From assembly GCA_030704615.1 (NCBI GenBank), contig CM060731.1:78658756-78722755 (forward strand): a DNA stretch of 64,000 nt, in the 5' to 3' direction. The translations under genes were made by a program, and so were the position numbers. Source of the stretch: Takakia lepidozioides. Lineage: Eukaryota; Streptophyta; Takakiopsida; Takakiales; Takakiaceae. Within the stretch, counting starts at the first letter, position 1. The number at the start of each line of letters is the position of its first letter. The notes under the pieces are model-generated. The model was not told where the DNA came from and ran no database searches. It saw only the letters and a list, made by a program, of their open reading frames with translations. Below, in pieces: positions 35,129-47,183 of the stretch.

Positions 35129-36633
35129 GCTTTTCAGATAATATACTGATAAGACTCCTGTTGATTCAGCTCCTGGCTCATTTGTGTTGATTCGGTCCTT
35201 TCTCGTCTGTCTGTATACGTCCAGCTCTCCCAGAATCGAAGCTCCGTGTACATACTAATCCATCTCTTCAAAGCTTCTCCTGTCTACTTCTCCAGGTCAC
35301 CTATATCAATTAATCCTGTACCCGAGCCAGCCCGGGAGACTACAGGTATACTATTACTTCGAGAGCTAGCTTTGAGGGTGGTGTCGAAGCAAACGGAAGC
35401 TCGGAACCCACTACAGCAACTTGTGGCACTTACATATATATATATATATATGTAACCTCTTTCATTGTTTACCACATAGGCGCTGGCACTGTATCAACAG
35501 GAGGGAAGGAGTTAGTTGGCGCGTCAGGAAATTTATAGCTTCAGAGAGGAGGAATAAGCTCTGAACACACTGAAGTGAGTTGAATAACATCGACCAGTCC
35601 ATATCTATTGTTCACATTCTAACATCGACCAGTCCATATATCTATTGTGCACAGTCAACCATCAACATATGCACCATGTTGGTCGGTCGACAGCAGACTC
35701 TTCAAGCTGAAGTGGGTGTCGTAAATGAGAGGGGGGAAGTGCACATGAAAAATTCCATCAAAAGCTCCGAGATTGGAATTTGGATAGGCACAGCGACGTG
35801 AGTTGTAAATACATCGCTGAGAATTGAGGAGATCCGCGTTGCCATCAAAGCTCCCATCGTGGCACTAGTATTCTTCCGAGCCTACAGCTTCGGACCACAG
35901 TCCGTTCTAAGGTGATGATGTCTCTAATCAACAAGTGCTGGCGAAGAAGATGGTCATCAAACTATGTATAATGTTATCGTTACACACTCTGGACCATCGA
36001 AGTAATCACTCACGATCGTGTAAAGCGCGCACTGTCTTTCACCTCCCAAACTGCTGGAAAAAGTATGTGGCAGCACTTTGTCCGATCCAAGCCCACATGA
36101 ATCATGATCGACAGATTTCAGGCGACAAGAAACCATTTTCCCAATTCTAACGACAACCTTGACTGCATGATGCTCATCCTAGAGAGTGTTTGAAGATTTG
36201 AAATTTGATGAAACAAGGTTGAAGGGGTATGGGGATTGGTGGACACATCATTAGACGCACGAGCCCATCTGCCGCAGTCCAGCTTAAAATGGAATGTCAG
36301 TGTTGATGAGGCAGGTTTATCCCAAGAGCATATCCGTGCCAGGAGTGTGCATTCAACGCGGCTGGCTGTCGCTACCAACTTCGGAATGAGGGAATGTCGC
36401 AGACAGTACCAAGACACAAAGTGCGAGTAAAGACGACGCAGTCTTGTCCCTGGTTTAATAGGGTGCGAGCGACGAGTGAAGGTCGGAGACTACTGTAGTT
36501 TTAGCGTAGAGCAGGAATAGGGCCACGTCAACGTCGCCACGTTTCATGGTCCCGTCATCGTCTCCACGTTTCATAGCCACGTCATGATCGTCAATTTTTT
36601 GGAACCTGCCCGAAAATAACCGGGAAAGGTGTC
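35129..36633. other. Intergenic region upstream of phosphatase gene
   Basis: Contains an (AT)n microsatellite at 35432-35453 and a two-copy tandem repeat of about 36 bases at about 35585-35655 (AACATCGACCAGTCCATAT). The phosphatase promoter must lie here, but no clear TATA box could be chosen. No gene was recognised. Confidence 0.5.
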
Positions 36634-37239
36634 ATGGAGCGAGGGAAAGGGATGACGTTGTCCGCGTCCTTGAGCGCAGAGGGGTTTCACGCACCGATCT
36701 TAGAGGGAGATCCTACATGGTGGATGCTGCAAAATCTTTTTTCATTTCAAAATGGGGACTGGCTGCAGTATGAGGAGTCCAAGCCCATTATGCTATACAA
36801 TCCACTCCCAGAACCAAATTCGTCAAGGAGAGATTCCACCGGATACTACACTTTGAATGAATCGGATGCAACGACACCAGTGCAGCTGGCAACATTCTCG
36901 CATACATACGTGCAGTTGAATAAGAATGCAGGAGGTTCGAAGAGCATTTTTAATGTCTCAATTGTACTTCAGTTGATAATTGTAGATTCGCAGAAAAGCA
37001 TCTTCTATGGAGGGGGGCATTCACCCCGCTTTGATATGACCCCTGGTTTCTCGCAACTGAGCATCGAATTGGAGGGCGTCTCTATAGCAACAGAGAAGAA
37101 GTACGTGCTCTGTATGCTTGGTTGTACCCTGTTCCTAGCGAAAGAGGTCAAGAAATTGACTGAAGATTGCAACGTTATGGTGCAACTGCAATATTCATCG
37201 CTGGTAATCTCTTACCAACCGGGCCACCTAAAGGAATAA
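36634..37239 (+). CDS. Hypothetical 201-aa protein
   Basis: An ATG-started frame of 201 codons ending in TAA, with plausible folded-protein composition and few low-complexity stretches. Notable segments are FYGGGHSPRFDMTPG, then QLSIELEGVS and YVLCMLGCTLFL, which alternate polar and hydrophobic residues like beta strands. The last of these faintly recalls plant DUF2921 proteins, but the match is too weak to assign. It could be one large exon. It lies outside the giant element, 0.8 kb from its left end, and is not obviously part of the copia element. Confidence 0.5.
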   Translation: MERGKGMTLSASLSAEGFHAPILEGDPTWWMLQNLFSFQNGDWLQYEESKPIMLYNPLPEPNSSRRDSTGYYTLNESDATTPVQLATFSHTYVQLNKNAGGSKSIFNVSIVLQLIIVDSQKSIFYGGGHSPRFDMTPGFSQLSIELEGVSIATEKKYVLCMLGCTLFLAKEVKKLTEDCNVMVQLQYSSLVISYQPGHLKE

Positions 37240-37783
37240 GTTACTGCATTAACTTACTTAAGACGCATCAACACTGGCAACGGCGGGAGCCAGAGTGTCG
37301 AGTTCATAACTATCTAGCCAGCTAGTTTACGTTATCCAGTGAATTCAATTCTAGCCAGCTAGCTTGCATTGTAGTCCACTGAATTCTAAGATCCTAACGA
37401 TAGTAGTTCCCACTTGGCCACTTGTGGCATGGATATAGTCTGGCTGATCAGCAGGCTTGCATCCTACCTTCTCTATCCGTCGTGTAAGGGAGAGTTACCA
37501 GTCTCAGAATAGCTGGAAGGATAGGTTGCGTGTTTCCCAGCTGGCCTAAGCTGGTGTGTACCTTTTGGCCTTTTTGCAATACAAGCATTGTTACTTGCAA
37601 TTCTTGTGTGCAGTCTTGTGTCATAGGTCAGTCTTTGGTACTAGTGTTCTTTGGTTTAGCATGAGCGTCAAGAGAAAGCTGAAATTCCTTTAGTTTATGG
37701 GTCCACGAAGCTGTCCTTAAACTGCGTCATTATTTTTATTCTTATTTTTTCGTTTACTGCAGACTGAAGTACGCTCTGTCAGC
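37240..37783 (+). other. Probable LTR/leader of the copia element
   Basis: A repeated TAGCCAGCTAG (about 37314 and 37352) is followed by T-rich LTR-like sequence just before the copia gag ATG. A TTTGGTACTAGTG at about 37634 could be a decayed primer site. LTR borders were not determined. Confidence 0.35.
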
Positions 37784-38059
37784 ATGGCGGACGTTATTAA
37801 AGATCTGCAGGGAAACATAAATAGGTTCAACGGCGGGAACTTCCATCTATGGAAGTTTCAGATGCGCGCTATTTTCCTTGGGAAAGAGTTGATGGGGGTA
37901 GTGGATGGGACAGAGCCCAAACCAGCAAGCGCTGGTGCTGATCAGTTAGCATGGGTCAAGCGAGACAGTCAAGCGATCAGCCTTCTTTGTCAAGCGATAG
38001 ACAAAAAATATTTGAAGAACGTTATCAATTGCGTGACCTCAAATGCAATTTGGGTGAAG
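37784..38059 (+). pseudogene. Ty1/copia gag, 5' part, cut by the giant element
   Basis: 92 codons from the ATG at 37784 match the N terminus of copia Gag (FNGGNFHLWKFQMRAIF, then VVDGTEPKP). The frame ends exactly at GTGAAG before the left inverted repeat of the giant element. It continues in the same frame at 61435 as CTGATATTGATTCAAGAGCAG, encoding the next conserved Gag segment (LILIQEQDAD, later VLQQRFYKVQLGEGE). This defines the target site of the giant element and is the strongest evidence that 38060-61430 is one insertion. Confidence 0.85.
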
Positions 38060-38089
38060 AACTCTATTTTAACTAATTCTGGACTTTTG
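38060..38089 (+). repeat. Left terminal inverted repeat with adjoining hairpin
   Basis: 30 bases beginning AACTCTATTTTAACTAATTC, the inverted counterpart of 61401-61430. The inner part forms a hairpin with the sequence just beyond it: arms TTCTGGAC and GTCCAGAA around a 9-base loop (about 38077-38101). Confidence 0.92.
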
Positions 38090-38594
38090 TTTGGTCCAGA
38101 AATAATACAAGATATATGAATAATTATAATCTATAATAGAAATAAAGAGATATATCTATAATTATTTGACTATTTATGCACTATATAACAACAAATTATG
38201 TAATCCTCCACACATTCTACGCAAAAATACAAGTGTGTATTGTGGTCTTAGATGAACATCCACTGCCAAGTTGACGTTCATTAAAAGGAATGGAAGGATG
38301 CAATGAATCAAACAATGATGAGAGCTCCGATATCCAAAATGACATACAAAAACAAACATGGAATAATGGCAGAACCAAATATGAAACAATGATGGCATGT
38401 GATGAAGAGGACAACATGGAAAAATGAGTCTGTCGAGACCTGATTGATGATTTGAAACATTCATATTTTATTTGAGATTATATCATTCAAGGCGATGGAC
38501 CAACAGAAAAATGAACGTCAACTGTCCATCCGTTCATGGACTTAATGCCATACAAGCCATAGATTCTGAAGCCATAGAACCGTTACGGCTTATA

Positions 38595-40719
38595 CTAACT
38601 CATTAATAATACTGAGCCTCCTCCCAAACGGCTCGCAGTCAAGGCATGTGTCCGAAGACGCCTCCGGTTACCACAGCCACTTGCAACAGTCTTCGCTCCA
38701 GAGGACACGGAGATACTTTCAGGAAGGTGAAACCGGCTGACATTGTCATCTAAAATGTTACTGCCAACTCTACTTGATGCCCTTGAAGCCTCCCGGCACG
38801 CCTGCCATTCTTCCCAATCACGCAGCTCTAGTTCCTCTTTTAAAATTCGTTCATTGAATGTAATTGGGGACAAGCGATGGAAATGACAAATGTGAGGCCC
38901 AAAGTGGAAGTTTTGCATATGGATATGTTGAGGTAAAAGTGCAAATGCAGCTGCAAAAGAATTGGAAAATCAAATTATGAACAAACAAGAGAAGAGTGGG
39001 ATCCACGTGCCTACCAAGGTAATCAGGTTCCTTTTGTTGTGGGATCCAAATACGAGGATCAAGATATCTTCCATATCAGGCCCAGCAGGCATGGTCTCGA
39101 CCAATAGGCTTATGAGAACACTTTGTCCGGTTCTCGCTAATGTAATCAACGACTGTTGAAGCTCTAGCCATCTCCGATATATATGGCCACACCGCTTTTG
39201 TCATATCATCCCGGTCATGCAATCCGTTTGGTGAAGGCTTGAATGAGAAAGGAAAGAATCCAGTATTTTGTGGGTTTCGCAGGCCTTTTGATGGCTCATC
39301 ATCTACAAGAAGTATTTGCCCCTGCGTAGCAAACGGTCTACCAGGGTACCTGACAATAACACTTCGAATATCCTTCACGAGATATTTCATCTCGGGCCTG
39401 ATATAACCGGTGATATCCTTACAATCCTCAGCAGACCATACGAAGCAAAACTTTTTCGGTATTTCCGTGGGGACGAAGCTCTCCAACATCCTACAAAGAA
39501 CACCTCTATCAGCACATGACCAAATGGCCACGTGAAAATGCTTCAATGCAAGGTCCAAAAACTCCAAGACTCCAGGCCGAGGCACCACAAACGGTCTGTC
39601 AAGAACTCGAAGTGTCACATTCCTGAAACGAAATCTCTCCTTAAACAGTTCACCGCCGGTTGGGGGTGGCCGGTAGCAGAGGAGTCCGTTGACACTCAAA
39701 ATTAACAACAACCGTTTCCTCTTCCCCGCTGTTGCATATAAAAGATGAGAGACAAAGTTATCCTGAGCAGGTTAATCACACACTGACATTAGTGTTTCTG
39801 CCATGAAAAATACCCACGACCCAGAATGATTGAGTGTATGGAAGATCAACACGATTGTGCAGAAAATGGCAAAATACTGCACAACGTTGTGGGCTTGGAA
39901 TGTTTCAAGAGGAGGGTGAATATTGCTAAGAAGAGGAACGTCGGCTGCCAAGTGGAGGTTCAGGAGAGTACCTTGTATGGAGGGAAATTGATGAAGGTAT
40001 CGTGTTGCATCCCCGCCTGTTGAGAAAAGATGGAGTTAAATAGTGCATAACCAAACGAACAGAAAAAAGAAAAAAGTGGAGAAATGATATCGAATAATAC
40101 CGATGTCGCCTTATTGGAAAGTCTCGCTGGCGGGCTTGGCATCCCAATGGACGTGTTTTGACGAGACCCTGGTATGTCCGAGGTATTCTTTTTCTTCCTC
40201 GAGTCTGCTTTGTCTCTGACGAAAGACTTCTTTCCGGTGGAACCAATTGGTAGAAGAGATGGAAATGGTTTGGGGGCCCTATTCCGCTTCATCGGTGCAG
40301 AACATTGCGCCAACACTGCAGGGTCGGGAAGCCCATAAGTTGCAATTGAAGTTTCGTCCTTGTCCTCGTCGAAAGGGTTTCGGAGAAGGGGAACGGAATG
40401 GAAATTGTCCCTTGAGCACTCCACATCCTGAATGGAATTCACACGTAACGAAGGGATTACCTCGGAACAGATTTCCAATGAAGACGTCGTTTGACAGGAA
40501 GGTCACAATCCGCAGATTTTCGGGCCTTGAGTAAAACAAGAACATCAGACCCAGTACTAAGGAAAACAAAAGGACGAGTTAGAATTCAGATATAAGTAAT
40601 TTTACCTGACTCCTTCTGATTTGGGCTGTCCAACCTTCGTGCTGGGGAGAGAAGGAGGGAAGAGAGGCAACATTGTGCTGCGGAGCCGCAGCCTCAGCCG
40701 CGTCCTCAACGGATGACAT
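38595..40719 (-). CDS. FCP1-like HAD phosphatase paralog A, degenerate active site
   Basis: ATG at 40719; exons about 40719-40606, 40527-40463, 40430-40100, 40020-39973, 39731-39110 and 38950-38595, the first ones joining in phase. A Lys/Ser-rich N-terminal half leads into a NIF/FCP1-type HAD domain: strand I LLILSVNGLL, the region HFHVAIWSCADRG, and a late LLVDDEPSKGL. The family normally has D-x-D or D-x-N in strand I; here the nucleophile Asp is Ser, so phosphatase activity is unlikely. The C-terminal exon is unique. The junction after ISENR is unclear and may hide a frameshift. Two further HAD paralogs lie immediately upstream in the same orientation. In hosts this fold dephosphorylates proteins such as the RNA polymerase II C-terminal domain; the role here is unknown. 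Confidence 0.7.
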
Positions 40720-40767
40720 TCTCGAGGTAGATTTCACACCATTGACACTTAACACGGAGGGTAAGGA

Positions 40768-41241
40768 TTATAGAGTAAGGTCCACGAAATCCCCTACACA
40801 TTTGTCAAGTTGGCTTCCATCTTCGACATTCAATCCTAAACAATCCTGCGACAGAACATCCTTTTCAGGAATGGACTGAAGAAGAGGGTCGTGCAATTGA
40901 AGGGAAGCCAAGTGCCTGGATGATGCTTCACCGTCGATGACAGAAATCTCAACAGTAGTGTGAATGTTGTCCCTCTGTAGTCGAATTTCTGATATGGAGG
41001 ATTCCAATGGAGGTCCCGACAAGAAGTTGGCATCAGCAGCATCGCCATGAACCTGCAGAAACGAACTTACAAGGTCAATGTACAGACACGGGATAACCTC
41101 CACTGCACAGTGGAGGTTGTCGGATTTGAAAAAGCCCCCAAGACGAGTTTCAGAGAAGGCATGTACTTCAGAGGATCGGGATGGTATGGGGTGGAGAAAC
41201 GCATGGATGAGACTAGGAAATAGCAAACAATTCCATGTCAA
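40768..41241 (-). CDS. Unrecognised ORF containing a palindrome
   Basis: A 157-codon minus frame. An element palindrome (41095-41118) lies inside it and is open in frame (NLHCAVEV). The sequence after it (HGDAADANFLSGPP) could also be reached by splicing from the palindrome's terminal AG|GTT to CTGCAG at 41053; that 45-base segment is a multiple of three, so both versions stay open. Composition is acidic and Ser/Leu-rich with no known domain. It may be the upstream part of HAD gene A or an independent small gene. Confidence 0.4.
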   Translation of the reverse strand: MTWNCLLFPSLIHAFLHPIPSRSSEVHAFSETRLGGFFKSDNLHCAVEVIPCLYIDLVSSFLQVHGDAADANFLSGPPLESSISEIRLQRDNIHTTVEISVIDGEASSRHLASLQLHDPLLQSIPEKDVLSQDCLGLNVEDGSQLDKCVGDFVDLTL

Positions 41242-41467
41242 TTCATATTGAAAAGGAAATCACAGTACACAACAGTTTTTCTAGATAAACAATACAACCT
41301 ATAAAAAAAACCAATAAAAAATAAACATTGAATCACAGACGTGGTTGATCAATAAATTTTTTATTTTGAAGCATCATATCGGAGATTCTCGTAATTAGAA
41401 TCATCAACATAATTCAGGAGAGGCTTAAACTTGGGATTGGTGGAAACATTCTGTCAAGGCTTAAGTC

Positions 41468-42055
41468 CTATCCTCTTTTCCCGGAGAAACGGTGTGAGAT
41501 TTTTTTCATTTCAAGCAAATGTTTCTGAAGAACCTTCTGGAGATAGCAAGAGTCCGTCTCAACGGATTCAAACGATTTTAGAATCAAGCAGGATTCAGGC
41601 GGGTTCAACACACACTTAATAGCTGAATCGTCAATAAGTAGAGTGTTACTCAGGTTGTACTGACCACCAAATCTTTGCCAGACCGTCATCAATGGCTTCA
41701 AGAACAGACTCGGCGGGTCGTATCCTGATATAAATTGAGGGTGGACAGAAGTAGGACAGGAGATACAATCTTCCTGAGACATAACAAATGTCGGCTGAGG
41801 AAGACCCCGAAGCATAAAGTCTAGGATAGGCTGCAAGTTCTTGTACATCATGCAACTCCATATACCTAGACGGAAATGTTTGTTCAACTCTGTCCACATC
41901 TCACGATATTTTTCCCGCCTATAGACAAGTCGAAATCCAACAAGAGCTGGTATCCTGTAGTCTGTCTCGGACATTCGGGGGACAATGTAGCTCTTTTGGT
42001 GCTTCAAGACTTTGCACAAAACTCCATTCAGGTCAAAAATTATCAAGCGCAATCA
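41468..42055 (-). pseudogene. FCP1-like HAD phosphatase paralog B
   Basis: An open frame of about 194 codons with HAD strand I LRLIIFDLNGVLC (nucleophile Asp kept, second Asp replaced by Asn, as in several plant members), the middle block HFRLGIWSCMMYKN and the late acidic motif NTLLIDDSA. It covers a nearly complete NIF/FCP1 domain. Directly upstream the frame reads AAA TGA TTG, where paralog A has Lys-Arg-Leu, so the TGA at 42053-42055 looks like a mutated CGA Arg codon, and the 5' exon is cut off by it. Of the three HAD paralogs this one keeps the most active-site residues. Confidence 0.65.
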
Positions 42056-42261
42056 TTTCGCAACTGGAGAAACTGGTGCTGCAATCTGTGAGAAATTCAT
42101 ACATCCACTCAGGTGGTAATCAAGATAAACCAAGGACAGGATTGACATTGGGAGCAACGTCCACTGGACAATCGAGGTTCGTGAAAATCTAGAACAGCCA
42201 TCTACGTTTCAATCTGTTCCAAGGAAGCGTAAGGAAATTTTTGTTTTCTAAGATAAACCTG

Positions 42262-43183
42262 TCACTGCAAATCCCATAGCAAGAGGCATTTGACCTTTGG
42301 GTCATTATACGGTAGACATCCTATGGGTTTTTCCACATTGAATATATCAGCGTCTTTTCCGGATAACCGCAACTCTTCCAGGTGCGGTTTGAGTTCATCA
42401 AGAAGAAACTTGTCCTTGTATGGGTTGACGAGCGCTTTATATTTTGGAAGGAAGATACCGAGCGACTTTGGGTTCAAGTATGACTTATACATATTTTCTA
42501 CAGTGTCGATAAGAAGTGTGTTTGATTTGTACGCTACAGGGTCGTCTACAGTGAAAAGGTCGTAGAGATGTTTAAGATATATTGGCGCTTTCGGATATTT
42601 GGGCCATTCGGCACTGAACGTCTGTCTATGCTTCACGCAGTTCTCATTGCTGAATTCCCTAACCTTGTAAACCTTCTTCCAAACAAAGCCAACCCTATAT
42701 CCAGGACATTTTCTAACGGTCTAGTGTTTCAAAAGTAGACCTCAAAATGCTTAAGGACCCATTTCAGGAAGTCATCCAACCCATTTCAGACTACAAGCTT
42801 GAATTTTCCAACGCACACACAAGGATGGGTTGTGGGAGGGGATGTCGGGCCATCTCGGAGGTAAACCTCACCAAGGTAACCGACGTCAAGAACCAAGACG
42901 TAGTATCCTGGTCGAGATCCTTTCGGTCCCTCAGAGAGGCGATACCAATCCTGTGGGTTCACAGATTTGTGATAGTCGATTGGAGGGTGAATCATATCAT
43001 CATGTGGAATAACAGAACAATTAATTTATTTTGAAAACTAGAAGAAGGACAAAGAAGAACATAGCTAAGATGGTTATGAGGTGTATACCTGTTTCGGGGA
43101 GGGGTTCCGAATTTACTGCTGTTGTTGCTCGCTCTTTTTTCCTTCGCGGTGAGCAACGACCATCTCCGGCTCATCTCCTCCAT
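42262..43183 (-). CDS. FCP1-like HAD phosphatase paralog C
   Basis: Exon 1, 43183-43087, starts MEEMSRRWSLLTAKEK and ends at a GT. The next part, about 42960-42790, contains strand I as VLVLDVGYLGEVYL. A further exon, about 42720-42262, contains the block VGFVWKKVYKVREFSNENC and the late motif NTLLIDTVENMYKSYLNP. The order and spacing match paralogs A and B, so this is a third diverged copy of the same family. Strand I keeps one Asp only. Exon borders in the middle are not certain. The protein would be about 260 aa. Confidence 0.55.
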
Positions 43184-46100
43184 CTCGCAACGTCGACTGG
43201 GCAGTGGAGGTTGTTTGTTTGACCGGATCAGTTGGGCTGGCCCTTATTGTTAAGTCCACCTACCTCCTCACTGTTTGAGTCGCGATGGATTCTGTCCGGG
43301 TTTGTGTGATTTCCTTCAATTTCCGTTCATGGATCTATACAAGTTTTCTTACCGTCAGTCACATGTAAAGTTCAAGAAGGTGGGAAATTTTAAGATACAG
43401 ATCAGGTATTGCCAAAAACACAACCAGAACACAACCAGATGCAATACACACAATTTGTTCCATTTATAATGCTTAAAGACACCATAAATCTCCAGGTGTC
43501 ATTCGTTACCTACATCCAAATTGACATGCTAGGAGACACTTTGAGAGCGAGTTGGGCTCTGAGTTCGGCCTCTACCTCCGTTGTTTTTTCTTGGAGACGG
43601 ACTTTTAGTCCTGGCTCTGTCACCACTGTCCATTAATTTTGCGGGGGACGGGCTCTTAGTCCTCCCTCTGTGTCCGTTGTCTTTTGTGGGACACGGGCTC
43701 TTTGTCCTCACTCTCTCTACCCTCTCTTTGGCGGGAGACGGGGACATTGGCGCCGGCTCATCCCCTTCTACAGGTTTGAACCAGTCGTCTGCACTCCCAA
43801 TAAAATTGCCGCGCACCTCGATTGAGCTCGCCTCCACACCCCTTGATGGTGAAACATGATTCCTCTTAGTTCTCTCACTTGAACTCGACGAATCCCCATC
43901 CAGAATCACGACATTGTAGACCGCAACGTCTTGGGTGATGCTCTCAATACCATCCTGTGACTGAGTTCTGAAGTCCTGAATCACATCTAGGTGTCCAGTC
44001 TCCTAACGGTTGGCATTGTCACCATCGTGGCCCTCGTTGTCCCCGTTACCATCGATGCCCTCGTCCTCCTCTCCGTGTTCAAAATGTCCGCCTCCTTCTT
44101 CCAAGTCTTCATCTTCCTCCTCCTCCTCCTCATCCTCATCATCGTCTCCGCCGTCAACCTCTTCAGCAACATTGTCATTCTCAATTTGAAGCTTCTTAAA
44201 ATTTGCTTCAACTTTTCCTTTGCAAAACTTTTTTTTGGTTGAGTGGTTGATGTCAAGCACTCAAATGTTTCTTGCTTGCAGATAAACCCAGTCAGTAAAA
44301 CAGAGGACGTGTTCGATAAAAAATATAAAATTTGTATTTAAAATGCAAAAAGGTTTTACACTTACATGAAGGGCATACGTCAACATCACGCCTCCGAAGA
44401 TGTTGACAGCGGACATCCCGTCTCGACAAAACAGGAAGGCCAAATAGTCATATGTGTCAGCTCGTAGCTCATGATTATAAGTCCTGCACTCTTCTTCAAA
44501 AGCTGATGGTTTCTCAGAGGGCCCTTCCAGAATCGGCTGTATTGGCTCGATTAACAGTACGGTGGAGATGTGCTCGTCCGGATTCTGCATCTCCTCAGGT
44601 GTCGCTGGAAAAACATAGTCCAGGCACAGTACAGTCCGAGAGAAAGTCTTCGAGCTGTTTTTGTAAATATTTTCATACTCTCCCGGAACATAAAATCCCT
44701 GACGGACAAGATACGATGTTCTTCTGGGACCATTTTGCATGTAGGAGACCAGATTGGCCGAGGACGGTTGCGTCGAGAAGAAAACAAAAGCACTCGTGTT
44801 CATTTTCTGAGCCACAAAGGCCTCCAGTATGTTCACATAATCCTTGGACTCAAATACGACAGAGTCGTCTTCAGAAACTGTATTGACGAACACCATCGCT
44901 ATTGTAATGAGTCTTGAAACTCGCTGAAATAATCGCCATGGCATCCTCTCTATCCTCATAAGCTTTCTTGATGGAGGAGACGTACTTAACAAAAGCGGCC
45001 GTGAGTGGTTTTGTCTCCATGTTCATCTTGATCTTGCTTTGGATGTAATCCGTCCCCAGTTTGTTTTTAAATGTTGAGAACTCTGCCTTATTGAAGTGGT
45101 ACTTTCTCTTCACTTCACGCCACTCGTCCTTAGTGTATGGTTCCGTACACTGTTTGCTCCTACAAGGCCACCCCAACACTTCCATCACATTGTCGACAAT
45201 AAACCGGCGCATTTTCATGTCATCTATGTATTTGTTCATGCCTTGAATTGATTTGTCTTGACCTTTGTAATCTCGAATGGTCAATTTCAGGTCCAGGATT
45301 TTCTGCGCAACTTTTATCAGCTGCCATCTGTTCAACCCTTGCAGCTTTGCGATAGCAGATTTCGTGAGCTGTTGTTGTTCACCCTTGTACTGTATCCCAA
45401 GCGAGTCGAGTAGCTTTCCCTGCTCCCAGTTTTTGAAAACATCTTCTCAGATCTTCCAAACGTCGTCGTCGCAAAGTACCAGGACCATTGCCTCCTTAAT
45501 GCTACCCATTTCAAGTATCAAATGACAGGCAAACATAAACTCCTGCACATTCATTCAGGGATAAATTAGTTGTCACTCCGACAACAGAAGTATTCTTTAG
45601 CATAAAATGAATGTGAATAGTAGATTTTGATTCCATAAATGCATACCTTCCATTGTTTCGTCTCGGACTTGGTGGTGTGATTGTTGTATTTCTTTGGCTT
45701 CCCCCTTAGGTTGAATAACATTCGCGCATGCGCAACTTTCTCCGGCATTGTTGTATCAAACTTTTGCGCCTTATTGGGATCGTTGAGGAGCTTTGACAAC
45801 TTTAGGAGCCTTTGTTCATCGGTAGACCATACAATCTTCGCAGACCACTCCCGGTAGTACTCCTTCAGTTCGCTGTCGGCAAGATCCTCGAGAAGTTCCT
45901 GCTACAGTTAATGTAAAATGGGTGAGAGAGTTGAAAGTGTGGGGATATATCCAATTTTGTAGTTCAACACCAACCTCCACTGCCCAGTGGAGGTTCGTTA
46001 AAAGAGAGGTCTGGGAGGAAATGAAATCCATTACATTTGCTGCCACGATGGTGTGTTGTCCATCAATTACGAAGAACCTTGATACGTCCATCTCCTTCCA

Positions 46101-46402
46101 TTGCTTCGGTCGCGATGAAGCAATCTTCTCTGGATTGGAAGGGTTGATTGGCGCAAGATACACCGGATGTTTGGAGTCGAACAAATGAAGTTGGAAGAGT
46201 CGCGCTTTCACTTCATCCTTATGCTTGATATTTAACGGCCTGTAAACCATGCTCCTTGGAGCTAATTCCATCATGGAAACCTTCACAAGGAAGGTACTCT
46301 TGAATCCGAATGGAAATATATCATTGTATTCCTTCGTGAGCCTCTCCTCCATCTCCTCGCATTTTTCCTTGTCAAAAATCTCCCCAACTTTAGGTCTCTT
46401 GT

Positions 46403-47128
46403 TGTCGCGGCCCTTTGCCTTGAGGGCAGGGGGTCGGGACACATGAGGGGCTGCCCCTGTGGTGGGGGCAGCGGCAGCGATAGGTATGGGGGGCTGAGGC
46501 ACCCTTGAGTGCCCAAGGCACTCAGGGAAGCGGAGGCGCTCACTAGGTGGAGCCCCGCACACCGGGTTGCGGTGGGGGTGGCTCCACAAGGGGTGGTGGT
46601 AGCTTAGTGGGACTTAGTGGGGGTGGCATAGGACTCACCATGGGGGCGGAGACCTCGTGGTGGGAGTCGTGGGGAGTCTTGGGACTCATCACGGTCCATA
46701 GGGGCCGTGGTGAGCAGGCCAAGACTCGCCGCGACTCACCACCGGGAATCGAGGGTCTTCGTGGTGGTTCGCCATAAAATGGCATGGCTAGTTGTGAAAC
46801 CCCCGCGGACAGCTACAGAAGTATATATAGGGAGTAGTAACCCCGAGAACGGTGCAAGCCCGTTGGTGACCAAAAACTAGTGAGTAAGCGAGCGAGCCGG
46901 AAAGCGACCAAAGAGTGTGGAGCTGTTCCGGACTGCCATCTACCAAAGGGAATTCTCCTAGTCCCAATTAGGTGGAGGGTTCTAGAGGGAAGCGAAAGGG
47001 GACCGTTATGTCCCGGTGAGCAGCCGAAGCTCCAAGTTGGCCCGGCGGCCAGGTTGGGAGTCAAGCGCGCGCATCAAAGCGAGTAACTATGACTTGAAGG
47101 GGAGTTTACCGAATTGAGGTGCGCGACA
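46403..47128 (+). repeat. 5' LTR of chromovirus copy 2
   Basis: 726 bp, TGTCGCG to CGCGACA. Contains the TATA box and presumed transcription start. Confidence 0.96.
46822..46830 (+). promoter_or_regulatory. LTR TATA box
   Basis: TATATATAG within GAAGTATATATAGGGAG, kept in all four LTRs of this family in the window. It lies about 300 bases before the LTR end, which would leave a long R/U5. Confidence 0.7.
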
Positions 47129-47130
47129 CT

Positions 47131-47142
47131 TGGTATCAGAGC
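47131..47142 (+). other. Primer binding site of copy 2
   Basis: TGGTATCAGAGC, complementary to the initiator-Met tRNA 3' end, two bases after the LTR. Confidence 0.92.
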
Positions 47143-47183
47143 TTAGAGTTCAGTACGCGATCGTCCTTGGGATTGGCCTCATC

